From an uncultured bacterium (lineage in GTDB: Bacteria; Pseudomonadota; Alphaproteobacteria; SP197): a stretch of 22,449 nt of DNA. Shown here in pieces: positions 16,724 to 22,449 of the stretch; the stretch's first letter is position 1; each line of letters begins with the position of its first letter. Made by a program: the position numbers and the translations under genes. The notes under the pieces were generated by a model. That model was not told where the DNA came from, did no database searches, and saw nothing but the letters and a program-made list of their open reading frames with translations. The stretch spans positions 1-22,449 of the forward strand of contig CALLQH010000164.1 in NCBI GenBank assembly GCA_938014945.1, given 5' to 3'.

Positions 16724-17725
16724 ATGCCGATCCGTATTCCCCGCTCGTGGGAGATCTCCGAGAACCTCGTGACGCCGGAAGCGGTCTATCTGGACCGCCG
16801 GAGCCTGGGCCGCATCGCCGCGGCCGGGCCGATCCTGGCGGCGGGCCTTGCCATGCCGGGGACGGCGCAGGCAGACGAGGAGGTTCTGGCGCTCACGATG
16901 GAGCAGGCGGCCTCCGATCCGACCGCGGACCTCTATCCCGCACCGCGCAATCCGGCCTATGCCGATGCCGGCCGGCCGGTGACCGAGGAGGCGATCAACG
17001 CCACCTACAACAACTACTACGAGTTCGGCAGCCACAAGCAGATCTGGCAGCGCGCCGCCGACCTGCCGCGCCGCCCCTGGGCCGTGACCTTCGACGGTCT
17101 GGTCGAGGAATCCAGGACCGTCGACATCGACACCCTGATCCGTGCCATGCCGCTGGAGGAGCGCATCTACCGCCACCGCTGCGTCGAGGCCTGGTCGATG
17201 GTGGTGCCCTGGACCGGCTTCCCGATGAAGGCGCTGGTCGACTATGCGAGGCCGCTGGGTTCGGCGAAGTATGTCGTGCTGCAGACCTTCGAGGATCCCG
17301 ATGTCGCGCCCGGCCAGAAGCAGAGCTGGTATCCCTGGCCCTATACCGACGGCGTCACCATCGAGGAGGCGACCAACGACCTGCCCTTCATGGTGACCGG
17401 CGCCTATGGCGCGCCCGCGGCCAACCAGTTCGGCGCGCCGCTGCGCCTGCACCTGCCCTGGAAGTACGGCTTCAAGTCGGTCAAGGCGATCACCCATGTC
17501 ACCTTCACCGAGGAGCGCCCGTCGAGCTTCTGGGAGGATCTGGTGCCGTCCGAATACGGCTTCTGGGCCAACGTGAACCCGGAGGTCGATCATCCCCGCT
17601 GGAGCCAGGCGACCGAGCGGGTGCTTGGTACCGACGAGCGCATCCCGACGGTGATCTACAACGGCTACGGCGAGCAGGTCGCTTCGCTTTATGCCGGCAT
17701 GGAAGGCGAGAAGCTCTTCATGTAA
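16724..17725 (+). CDS. msrP: Protein-methionine-sulfoxide reductase catalytic subunit MsrP (YedY)
   Basis: The 333-residue molybdopterin enzyme repairs oxidised methionines in periplasmic proteins. A twin-arginine signal is present: Arg25–Arg26 in DRRSLGRI, a hydrophobic Ala/Gly-rich stretch, and a TAQA cleavage site before DEE (about residue 50). The molybdenum-ligating Cys153 lies in RHRCVEAWSMVVPWTGFP. Further family blocks are SWYPWPYTDGVTIEEA, MVTGAYGAPAANQFGAPLRLHLPWKYGFKSVKAI, and FWANVNPEVDHPRWSQATE. A ribosome site AGGGAG lies at 16709–16714. In most genomes the heme membrane partner MsrQ follows directly; here the next gene, 10 bp on, is a HAD phosphatase. Confidence 0.95.
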   Translation: MPIRIPRSWEISENLVTPEAVYLDRRSLGRIAAAGPILAAGLAMPGTAQADEEVLALTMEQAASDPTADLYPAPRNPAYADAGRPVTEEAINATYNNYYEFGSHKQIWQRAADLPRRPWAVTFDGLVEESRTVDIDTLIRAMPLEERIYRHRCVEAWSMVVPWTGFPMKALVDYARPLGSAKYVVLQTFEDPDVAPGQKQSWYPWPYTDGVTIEEATNDLPFMVTGAYGAPAANQFGAPLRLHLPWKYGFKSVKAITHVTFTEERPSSFWEDLVPSEYGFWANVNPEVDHPRWSQATERVLGTDERIPTVIYNGYGEQVASLYAGMEGEKLFM

Positions 17726-17735
17726 GCCGGGCCGC

Positions 17736-18374
17736 ATGGGCGGCATCGATCTCATCATCTTCGATTGCGACGGCGTGCTCGTCGATACCGAGGCGCTCTC
17801 CAGCCGCGTGTTGGCGCAGGCCATCGCGCCGCTCGGCTGGGCGCCGGACTGGCGTGAGCTTGAACGGCGCTTCACCGGCCTGATGATGGCCGACATCGTT
17901 GCCGCCATCGAAGGCGAAACCGGTCGGCCCGTGCCTTCCGGCTGGGTGGTTGCCTATCGCGAGAGCCTGTCCCGCGCCTTTGCCGATGGCGTCGAGGCGA
18001 TCCCGGGTGTGGCCGATCTGCTCCAGGGCCTGAGCCTGCCGTTCTGCGTGGCCTCTAACGGCTCGCGGCCCAAGATGCACCAGACGCTGGGCTCTGCCGG
18101 TCTGCTGCCTCACTTCGAGCAGCGCATGTTCAGCGCCTACGATGTCGCCTGCGGCAAACCAGCGCCGGACCTGTTCCTGCATGCCGCCGCGGCCATGGGT
18201 GTCGAGCCATCGCGCTGTCTGGTGGTCGAGGACAGCGTTGCCGGGTTGCATGCGGCGCTTGCCGCAGCCATGCAGGTTGCCTGCTACAGTCCGTCGCGAC
18301 CGCCCCCGGAAGGGCTGCCGGGTCCGGTCCATCACCTGCGCGCCATGCGCGAGATTTCGGGATTGCTGCCCTGA
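17736..18374 (+). CDS. HAD-superfamily (subfamily IA) phosphatase
   Basis: The 212-residue protein starts MGGIDLIIFDCDGVLVDTE, the HAD motif I with the nucleophile Asp10 and acid/base Asp12. Motif II is VASNGS, motif III the Lys in CGKPAPDLFLHAA, and motif IV CLVVEDSVAGLHAA. The cap after motif I is the helical type of subfamily IA, like phosphoglycolate and 6-phosphogluconate phosphatases (YieH/YniC group). It begins 10 bp after the msrP stop, so the two are probably cotranscribed; the ribosome site is weak. The substrate is likely a small sugar phosphate, but it cannot be named. Confidence 0.87.
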   Translation: MGGIDLIIFDCDGVLVDTEALSSRVLAQAIAPLGWAPDWRELERRFTGLMMADIVAAIEGETGRPVPSGWVVAYRESLSRAFADGVEAIPGVADLLQGLSLPFCVASNGSRPKMHQTLGSAGLLPHFEQRMFSAYDVACGKPAPDLFLHAAAAMGVEPSRCLVVEDSVAGLHAALAAAMQVACYSPSRPPPEGLPGPVHHLRAMREISGLLP

Positions 18375-18510
18375 AACCGAGGGTGTCGACGGGCACCTTC
18401 GCAATCATGCCTTGCGATCTACGATTCACCCGGCGCTTCGTGGGTGTTAATACCGAGCCGACGACGCCTTTCGGGCGAGGCTGGCCCATAGGGCAGTGAG
18501 GAATTGGCGG

Positions 18511-19446
18511 ATGGCCCTGTTTTCCGAACCTTGCTTTGCAGCAATGATGGATGTCGCCTTTGAAGGTCTGATGGTCCACGACGGCCGCAAGATCGTGCGC
18601 GCCAACACAAGGCTTGCTGAACTCTTCGGCTTTGCCTCGCCCTCCGAGATGATCGGGATGGAGCACAAGGTGCTGCTGACCGCGGACGGCTATCGCACGA
18701 CCGAGGCGCGCGTTGCGGGCGGCATCGATGGTGCCTATCGCACGGAATGCCGGCGCCTGGACGGTTCGGTGTTCGCCGTAGAGGTCCACGCCCGGGAATG
18801 CAGCTATGAGGGCAAGCGGGCGCGCATGGTGGCGTTCTCGCCCGCTGCGGATGGCGGCCTCGATCGTATCGCCGAACAGGCCCGGGCCCTCGACAGCACG
18901 GTGCGGGCGCTCGCGGAGACGATCGAACAGCGCGACAGCTTTACTGCCGGCCATCAGGACCGGGTTTACCGCGTCGCTGTTCAGATCGCCCAGCGCCTTG
19001 GCGTCGACGCCCGTACCCTGGACACGGTGCGCATGGCGGCCAACGTCCACGATATCGGCAAGATTGCCATTCCGGCCGAAATCCTGATGAAACCCGGCGC
19101 CCTTTCCGATGGCGAGTTCGAACTGGTGAAGGGCCATGTCCGGGCCGGTTACCGCATCCTCGAATCCATCGATTTCCACGGTCCCGTCGCCCGCGCCGTT
19201 CTGGAGCATCACGAACGGGTGGACGGCAGCGGATACCCCCACGGCATCGGCGATCCGATTGCCGAGGCGCGCATCCTCATGGTTGCCGATGTCTACGACG
19301 CCTTGACCTCCGCACGGCCCTACCGGGCGGGTCTGGATGCCGAGAAGGCCCTTCAGATGATGGAGGACGGTGAGGCCGGCGCCCTCGACAGGGAAGTGCT
19401 GCGCCATCTTGCCGGTACCGTCCTCTCCGAAGACGTCAGGGCATAA
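18511..19446 (+). CDS. PAS–HD-GYP domain protein (probable cyclic-di-GMP phosphodiesterase)
   Basis: I start at the ATG 18511, with GTGAGGA eight bases upstream, rather than the GTG at 18496; the protein has 311 residues. Residues about 10–110 form a PAS sensor fold (FEGLMVHDGRKIVRANTRLAELFG, then RRLDGSVFAVEVHA). The region 140–311 is an HD-GYP domain: His180–Asp181 in NVHDIGKIAIP, His209 in KGHVRAGYRIL, HHERVDGSGYP (233–243) and the conserved MVADVYDALTSARPYR. All metal-binding and GYP residues look intact. It should hydrolyse c-di-GMP in the cytoplasm in response to a PAS signal. No transmembrane segment is seen. Its TAA stop shares bases with the T-tract of the minus-strand RNA gene that converges on it. 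Confidence 0.92.
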   Translation: MALFSEPCFAAMMDVAFEGLMVHDGRKIVRANTRLAELFGFASPSEMIGMEHKVLLTADGYRTTEARVAGGIDGAYRTECRRLDGSVFAVEVHARECSYEGKRARMVAFSPAADGGLDRIAEQARALDSTVRALAETIEQRDSFTAGHQDRVYRVAVQIAQRLGVDARTLDTVRMAANVHDIGKIAIPAEILMKPGALSDGEFELVKGHVRAGYRILESIDFHGPVARAVLEHHERVDGSGYPHGIGDPIAEARILMVADVYDALTSARPYRAGLDAEKALQMMEDGEAGALDREVLRHLAGTVLSEDVRA

Positions 19447-19479
19447 AAAAAGGAGGCCGGATCGGATGATCCGGCCTCC
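19445..19479 (-). terminator. Rho-independent terminator of small RNA copy A
   Basis: On minus, GGAGGCCGGATC and GATCCGGCCTCC (19479–19452) form a perfect 12-bp stem with a 4-nt ATCC loop, followed by T7 (19451–19445). The tract overlaps the stop codon of the HD-GYP gene on plus, so the same hairpin may also mark that gene's 3' end, though plus has no T-run. Confidence 0.93.
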
Positions 19480-19618
19480 AGTTCATTAGGGAGGCTTCAC
19501 GTCTGGGAGACGTTGGGACCCGAAAGTCCCTGGCCCGGGCGAACCCGGACCGACACGATATCGATGGGGGGCATCCTTCGATGGGCAACGCCGCAATATG
19601 TGGCGGCGCGTTGTGTCG
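19445..19618 (-). ncRNA. Structured small RNA, copy A (174 nt)
   Basis: Read on minus, the RNA is closed by CGACAC (19618–19613) with GTGTCG (19556–19551). Inside is GCCGC/GCGGC (19607–19590) with the loop CACATATT. Then follow a 7-bp stem with UUCG loop (19550–19533), a 6-bp stem with UUCG loop (19530–19515), and ACGTCT-CCC-AGACGT (19513–19499). After these come an unpaired GCCTCCC (CCTCCC at 19494–19489) and a 12-bp terminator. A second copy lies at 20799–20972 with compensating changes. UUCG loops, the T-tract and wobble pairs all point to the minus strand. The CCUCCC could pair with Shine–Dalgarno sequences, as in alphaproteobacterial anti-SD small RNAs; that role is inferred. I do not recognise the exact family. 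Confidence 0.8.
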
Positions 19619-19625
19619 AGGACAG

Positions 19626-19654
19626 AGATAGTCCTTTGATGGCCGCGCCACCAT
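19626..19654 (-). promoter_or_regulatory. Putative promoter of small RNA copy A
   Basis: CTATCT (19631–19626) is a plausible alphaproteobacterial -10, seven bases before the CGACAC that opens the RNA. Seventeen bases upstream is ATGGTG (19654–19649). Copy B has GTGGTG in the same place with the same 17-bp spacing, and the spacers share GCGCGGCC. The -35 is not TTGACA, so a non-housekeeping sigma or an activator is possible. Confidence 0.45.
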
Positions 19655-19715
19655 GGCCGGTTCGGCAAGCCTGCCATGCGCCAGGCGCAGCCGTCCGGGT
19701 CTGGTCCGGCGAGCG

Positions 19716-20756
19716 ATGATGAAGGGACGTTTCGTGGGCAACCAGCCACACCAGTTGGAGAGCCATTCGGCTTGCATGGCTGCCGCGCTGCACCGGTGCG
19801 GGGTGCCGTTCGGCGCGATCGCGACGCAGCGCGGTGCAGCCCGGGAGGTCTGGCTCGCGTTCGCGGCGGCCGGGCGCCACTGGTTCTTTCGCTACGGGCA
19901 GCTGCGTGTGGCCGACCGCCCCGCCTTCGCCGCGTCGCGCCATATCAACGGCCAAACGGCGGCGGTGACGACGAGCAAACGCGCGACCAAGAAGCTGCTG
20001 GCCGATGCCGGCATTCCCGTGGCGCCGGGCCGGGCCTTCGATGCCCGGGACCGGGCGGGCGCGCTCGCATGGTTCGAGCGGCTGGGCGGGGAGGCCTGCG
20101 TCAAGCCGGATGGCGGCACGCAAGGGCAGGGGCTGACCACCCATGTCGGCGACCCGGAAGCCTTCAAGCGGGCTTTCACGAAGGCCGCGACGGGCTTCGG
20201 CGCAGTCATGGTGGAACGCATGCTCGAGGGTGAGGTCATCCGGGTGCTCTGCCTGGATGGTCGCGCCGTGGCGACGCGCCTGGACCGCAGGCCCAGCGTG
20301 CTGGGCGACGGCGCCGCCTCTGTGCGTGTGCTCATCGCGGCCAAGAATGCGGAGCGCGCACGGCGGAAGCTGCCGGGCTACGTTCCCCTGAGTCTGAACG
20401 ACACCGCGCGTTTCTACCTGTCTCGGCAGGGCCTGGATGCCGATGCCGTGCCGGAATCCCGGCAGCGGGTCTGGCTGAGCGGCAGTTCGCATCCCAACCA
20501 GGGCGGTGATGTGATCTCGGGACCGCCCGAACTCCACGATAGCCATGTCAGGCTGGTCGAGGAGGCCTGCCGGGCACTGCCGGGTCTGCGGATGGCCGGT
20601 TACGACCTGCTGGTCGGTGACCGGCGCCGTCCCGGCGATGCCCGGGTGCTGGAGGTCAACAGTTCGCCGGGGCTGGCGTATTTCCACCATCCCTGGCGCG
20701 GACCGGCCCAGGACGCCGCGGGCTGCGTGGTCGACTGGATCCTGGCCGGCGCCTGA
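19716..20756 (+). CDS. Orphan ATP-grasp ligase, cyanophycin-synthetase/glutathione-synthetase-like
   Basis: With the ATG at 19716 the protein has 346 residues; 19719 and an upstream ATG at 19653 are alternatives and the ribosome site is weak. ATP-grasp features run in order: TTSKRATKKLLADAGIPVAP (85–104), where CphA has its DK-T-K-LL-AGVP motif; VKPDGGTQGQGLTTHV (129–144) as the glycine-rich ATP loop; EVIRVLCLDGRAVATRLDRRPSVLGDGAASVRVLI (173–207), like the CphA R-L-V-…-GDG segment; and Mg-binding residues Asp297 (AGYDLLV), Glu314 and Asn316 (LEVNSSPG). It should activate a carboxylate as acyl phosphate and join it to an amine. There is no Mur-ligase domain, so it is not cyanophycin synthetase. 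No pathway partner is adjacent. Both ends abut copies of the small RNA. Confidence 0.8.
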   Translation: MMKGRFVGNQPHQLESHSACMAAALHRCGVPFGAIATQRGAAREVWLAFAAAGRHWFFRYGQLRVADRPAFAASRHINGQTAAVTTSKRATKKLLADAGIPVAPGRAFDARDRAGALAWFERLGGEACVKPDGGTQGQGLTTHVGDPEAFKRAFTKAATGFGAVMVERMLEGEVIRVLCLDGRAVATRLDRRPSVLGDGAASVRVLIAAKNAERARRKLPGYVPLSLNDTARFYLSRQGLDADAVPESRQRVWLSGSSHPNQGGDVISGPPELHDSHVRLVEEACRALPGLRMAGYDLLVGDRRRPGDARVLEVNSSPGLAYFHHPWRGPAQDAAGCVVDWILAGA

Positions 20757-20798
20757 AGCCGATGCCGCCCGGACGCAGGTCGCATCGCGCGGCAGGCG

Positions 20799-20833
20799 AA
20801 AAAAAAGGAGGCCGGATCGTTGATCCGGCCTCC
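20799..20833 (-). terminator. Rho-independent terminator of small RNA copy B
   Basis: On minus, the 12-bp stem GGAGGCCGGATC/GATCCGGCCTCC (20833–20807) with a 3-nt AAC loop is followed by T8 (20806–20799). The stem is identical to copy A while the loop differs, consistent with selection on the stem. Confidence 0.93.
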
Positions 20834-20972
20834 AGTCTCATTAGGGAGGCTTCACGTCTGGGAGACGTTGGAACCCGAAGGTCCCGCCCGGGCGAACCCG
20901 GGGTGACACGCTGTCGATCGGGGGGCATCCGTCGAGGTAACTGCCGCAATATGTGGCGGCGCGTTTGTGTCA
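20799..20972 (-). ncRNA. Structured small RNA, copy B (174 nt)
   Basis: This is a second copy of the RNA at 19445–19618, same strand and same 174-nt length, about 85% identical by hand alignment. The closing helix is TGACAC (20972–20967) with GTGTCA (20909–20904), where copy A has C and G at the outer pair: a compensatory change. The CACATATT loop, the CCCCCC run, the ACGTCT-CCC-AGACGT hairpin (20868–20854) and GCCTCCC (CCTCCC at 20849–20844) are unchanged. UUCG stems lie at 20902–20887 and 20885–20870. It sits between the ATP-grasp gene (convergent) and the LysR gene (upstream on the same strand), so read-through from LysR could also produce it. Confidence 0.8.
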
Positions 20973-20978
20973 GAACCT

Positions 20979-21007
20979 ATGTAGGATCGGGGAGGGCCGC
21001 GCACCAC
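20979..21007 (-). promoter_or_regulatory. Putative promoter of small RNA copy B
   Basis: CTACAT (20984–20979) lies six bases before the TGACAC opening the RNA, and GTGGTG (21007–21002) is 17 bp further upstream. Both positions and the GCGCGGCC spacer match copy A, while bases between -10 and the RNA differ. Confidence 0.45.
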
Positions 21008-21024
21008 GACTTGTTTGACAACCC

Positions 21025-21047
21025 AGCCATGCAACCAACGCATGGCT
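21025..21047 (-). terminator. 8-bp hairpin downstream of the LysR gene
   Basis: AGCCATGC (21025–21032) and GCATGGCT (21040–21047) are exact inverted repeats with a 7-nt loop, 36 bp past the LysR stop. No long T-run follows on minus (CGGGTTGTC-like). TTCGGCCGAA (21073–21082), directly after the stop codon, is a perfect 10-bp palindrome. One or both may end the trxB–lysR transcript before small RNA copy B. Confidence 0.45.
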
Positions 21048-21082
21048 CCTAACATATTGTTGTCACATGCCTTTCGGCCGAA

Positions 21083-21979
21083 TCAGAAGTGGGTGTCTGC
21101 AACCTTTTCGAGAAGAAAATCACGGAAGGCCGCGATTCTCGCCGAATTGCGCTGCTCCTCGGCATAGACGAAATAGGCCTCCACCGTGGGCAGGGGGGCG
21201 TCGATGTTGAGCCGCACCTTGCGCTCGGTTCCCTCCAGCACATAGTCCGGCAGGATGGCGATGCCGAGTCCGTTTTCCACCGCGCGGCGCATGGCGAGCA
21301 TGGAATTGACGGTCAGCGCGGGATGCCGCTGGGGGCGGTCGGAGCCGTAGGAGCGGGGCAGCCAGTCCGGGCTGACGATGCCCTTCAACGGCCCGTGGTC
21401 GTAGACGATGAGGCGGTGTTTCTCGAGGTCGGGCAGCGAGCGCGGCGTGCCCCATGCCTTCAGGTAGTGGGGCGAGGCGTAGAAGTGGAAGTGGATCGAC
21501 ATCAGGTGACGCTGGATCAGGTCCGGCTGCTGTGGCCGCATCATGCGGATCGCCACGTCGGCCTCGCGCATGGAGAGGTCGAGCTCGCCGTCCTCGATAC
21601 GCATGGTGATCGAGATCTCGGGGTAGCGGTCCATGAACTCGACGATGCGCGGCATCAGCCAGATGACCGAGAAGCCGGTCGTGGCGGTGACCGTCAGATG
21701 ACCGTCGGGCCGATCCTTGCTGTCGGTAAGCTGGGCCTCGGCCATGGCGATGCGGCCATAGACCTCGCGCGCCGTGCGGTAGAGCAGGTCGCCCTGTTCG
21801 GTGACCAGCAGGCCGCGCGCGTGGCGGTGGAACAGGGTGACGTGGAGCTGTTCCTCCAGGGCGCTGATCTGGCGGCTGACCGCCGACTGGCTGAGATTGA
21901 GCTGGTCGCCGGCCTTGGTGAAACTGCCGGCCTCGGCGACATGATAGAATACGCGCAGGCGGTCCCAATCGATCGCCAT
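21083..21979 (-). CDS. LysR-family transcriptional regulator
   Basis: The 298-residue protein has normal LysR length. The N-terminal winged helix is explicit: WDRLRVFYHVAEAGSFTKAGDQLNLSQSAVSRQISALEEQL (5–45), then LFHRHARGLLVTEQG. The remainder is the periplasmic-binding-protein-like effector domain, with RIEDGELDLSMREADVAIRM and NSMLAMRRAVENGLGIAILPDYVL, and a GcvA-like C-terminal region. It begins 26 bp after the trxB stop on the same strand, so the two are probably cotranscribed, which suggests but does not prove a redox-linked role. The effector is unknown. LysR genes usually regulate a divergent target; here the promoter lies upstream of trxB. Confidence 0.92.
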   Translation of the reverse strand: MAIDWDRLRVFYHVAEAGSFTKAGDQLNLSQSAVSRQISALEEQLHVTLFHRHARGLLVTEQGDLLYRTAREVYGRIAMAEAQLTDSKDRPDGHLTVTATTGFSVIWLMPRIVEFMDRYPEISITMRIEDGELDLSMREADVAIRMMRPQQPDLIQRHLMSIHFHFYASPHYLKAWGTPRSLPDLEKHRLIVYDHGPLKGIVSPDWLPRSYGSDRPQRHPALTVNSMLAMRRAVENGLGIAILPDYVLEGTERKVRLNIDAPLPTVEAYFVYAEEQRNSARIAAFRDFLLEKVADTHF

Positions 21980-22005
21980 GGTGGCCCTGCCCCCCGGGAT
22001 GCGGC

Positions 22006-22449
22006 CTATTCGGCCGCCACCCTCTGGCCGCTTTCAAGCGCGGCGATGAACTTCTCTGCCTCGAGTGCCGCCATGCAGCCCGTACCCGCAGCCGTCACGG
22101 CCTGGCGGTAGATCTTGTCCTGGACGTCGCCGCAGGCAAAGACGCCGGGCACGTTGGTCGCGGTCACGTCGGGCCGGGTGACGAGGTAACCCTCGCCGTC
22201 CATGTCCAGCTTGCCCTTGAAGATCTCGGTGTTGGGGACGTGGCCGATGGCGACGAACAGGCCGTCGATGGCAATCGTGCTGTCCTTGCCGGTATGGGTG
22301 TTGCGCACGCGCACACCGGTGACGCCCGGCGGCTCGTCCTGGCCCAGCACCTCCTCGACGACGCTGTCCCAGACGACCTCGATCTTGGGGTGCTTGAACA
22401 GGCGTTCCTGCAGGATCTTCTCGGCGCGCAGCTCGTCGCGGCGGTGGAT
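22006..22449 (-). CDS. trxB: Thioredoxin reductase, C-terminal part (N-terminus beyond window)
   Basis: The frame is open from the right edge to the stop at 22006 (147 residues). It begins in the NADPH domain with IHRRDELRAEKIL, the HRR motif that grips the NADPH 2'-phosphate, continues through GLFVAIGHVPNTEIFKG, and ends with the FAD-binding GVFACGDVQDKIYRQAVTAAGTGCMAALEAEKFI. These are diagnostic of bacterial TrxB, which reduces thioredoxin with NADPH. The redox-active CATC and the first FAD motif lie outside the window. The LysR gene follows 26 bp downstream. Confidence 0.95.
   Translation of the reverse strand: MHRRDELRAEKILQERLFKHPKIEVVWDSVVEEVLGQDEPPGVTGVRVRNTHTGKDSTIAIDGLFVAIGHVPNTEIFKGKLDMDGEGYLVTRPDVTATNVPGVFACGDVQDKIYRQAVTAAGTGCMAALEAEKFIAALESGQRVAAE

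Noticed and set aside
19445..19640. Plus-strand riboswitch in the ATP-grasp leader
   Set aside because: On plus the wobble pairs become C·A mismatches, loops are CGAA instead of UUCG and there is no T-tract; the minus strand explains the element better.
19497..21055. Minus-strand frames in both repeats that end in nearly the same residues (NVSQT)
   Set aside because: The shared ending is a by-product of RNA-level similarity; the frames differ in length and upstream content, and the changes preserve helices rather than codons.

Overview
The window is 22.4 kb of dense, high-GC bacterial chromosome, most likely from an alphaproteobacterium of the Rhodospirillales type. That assignment is an inference from protein character, from the trxB–LysR pairing and from the palindromic intergenic repeats. 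There are no tRNA or rRNA genes, insertion sequences, phage genes or CRISPR arrays. Most genes are ordinary chromosomal genes, but two regions stand out.

Left arm (1–6642). Five minus-strand genes form one apparent operon: FAD-dependent amine oxidase-like protein, glutamine-synthetase-family ligase, class II glutamine amidotransferase, GXGXG glutamate-synthase domain, and FMN-binding glutamate-synthase domain (cut by the left edge). A divergent FadR-type GntR regulator faces them across a promoter region rich in symmetric and 20-bp-spaced CCAATTG sites. The layout resembles the N-methylglutamate (mgs/gmaS/mgd) and glx systems. The ligase is not a typical GmaS by eye, and the alpha, gamma and delta sarcosine-oxidase-like subunits are not next to it. 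It is probably a variant amine or amino-acid assimilation route with an unknown substrate.

Middle (7017–18374). A minus-strand group holds a thiamine-diphosphate 2-keto acid decarboxylase, a FolM/pteridine-reductase-like SDR and folB (the last two overlap by 4 bp), followed by uvrB. Divergent from uvrB are plus-strand genes for a PagL-like outer-membrane barrel, an acyl-CoA dehydrogenase, a CaiD-like carnitinyl-CoA dehydratase, an aspartate/aromatic aminotransferase, MsrP (without an adjacent MsrQ) and a HAD phosphatase. Palindromic REP-like elements lie between several of them.

Right arm (18511–22449). A PAS–HD-GYP protein and an orphan CphA-like ATP-grasp ligase are on plus; a LysR regulator and trxB (cut by the right edge) are on minus. 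Two 174-nt minus-strand sequences, at 19445–19618 and 20799–20972, bracket the ATP-grasp gene. They are roughly 85% identical by hand alignment. Each shows a closing helix, UUCG-capped hairpins, an invariant unpaired CCUCCC and a strong 12-bp terminator with a T7 or T8 tract. Differences between the copies keep the helices paired, and the G·U wobbles fit only the minus strand. I read them as a duplicated structured small-RNA gene, the best candidate in the window for something undescribed.
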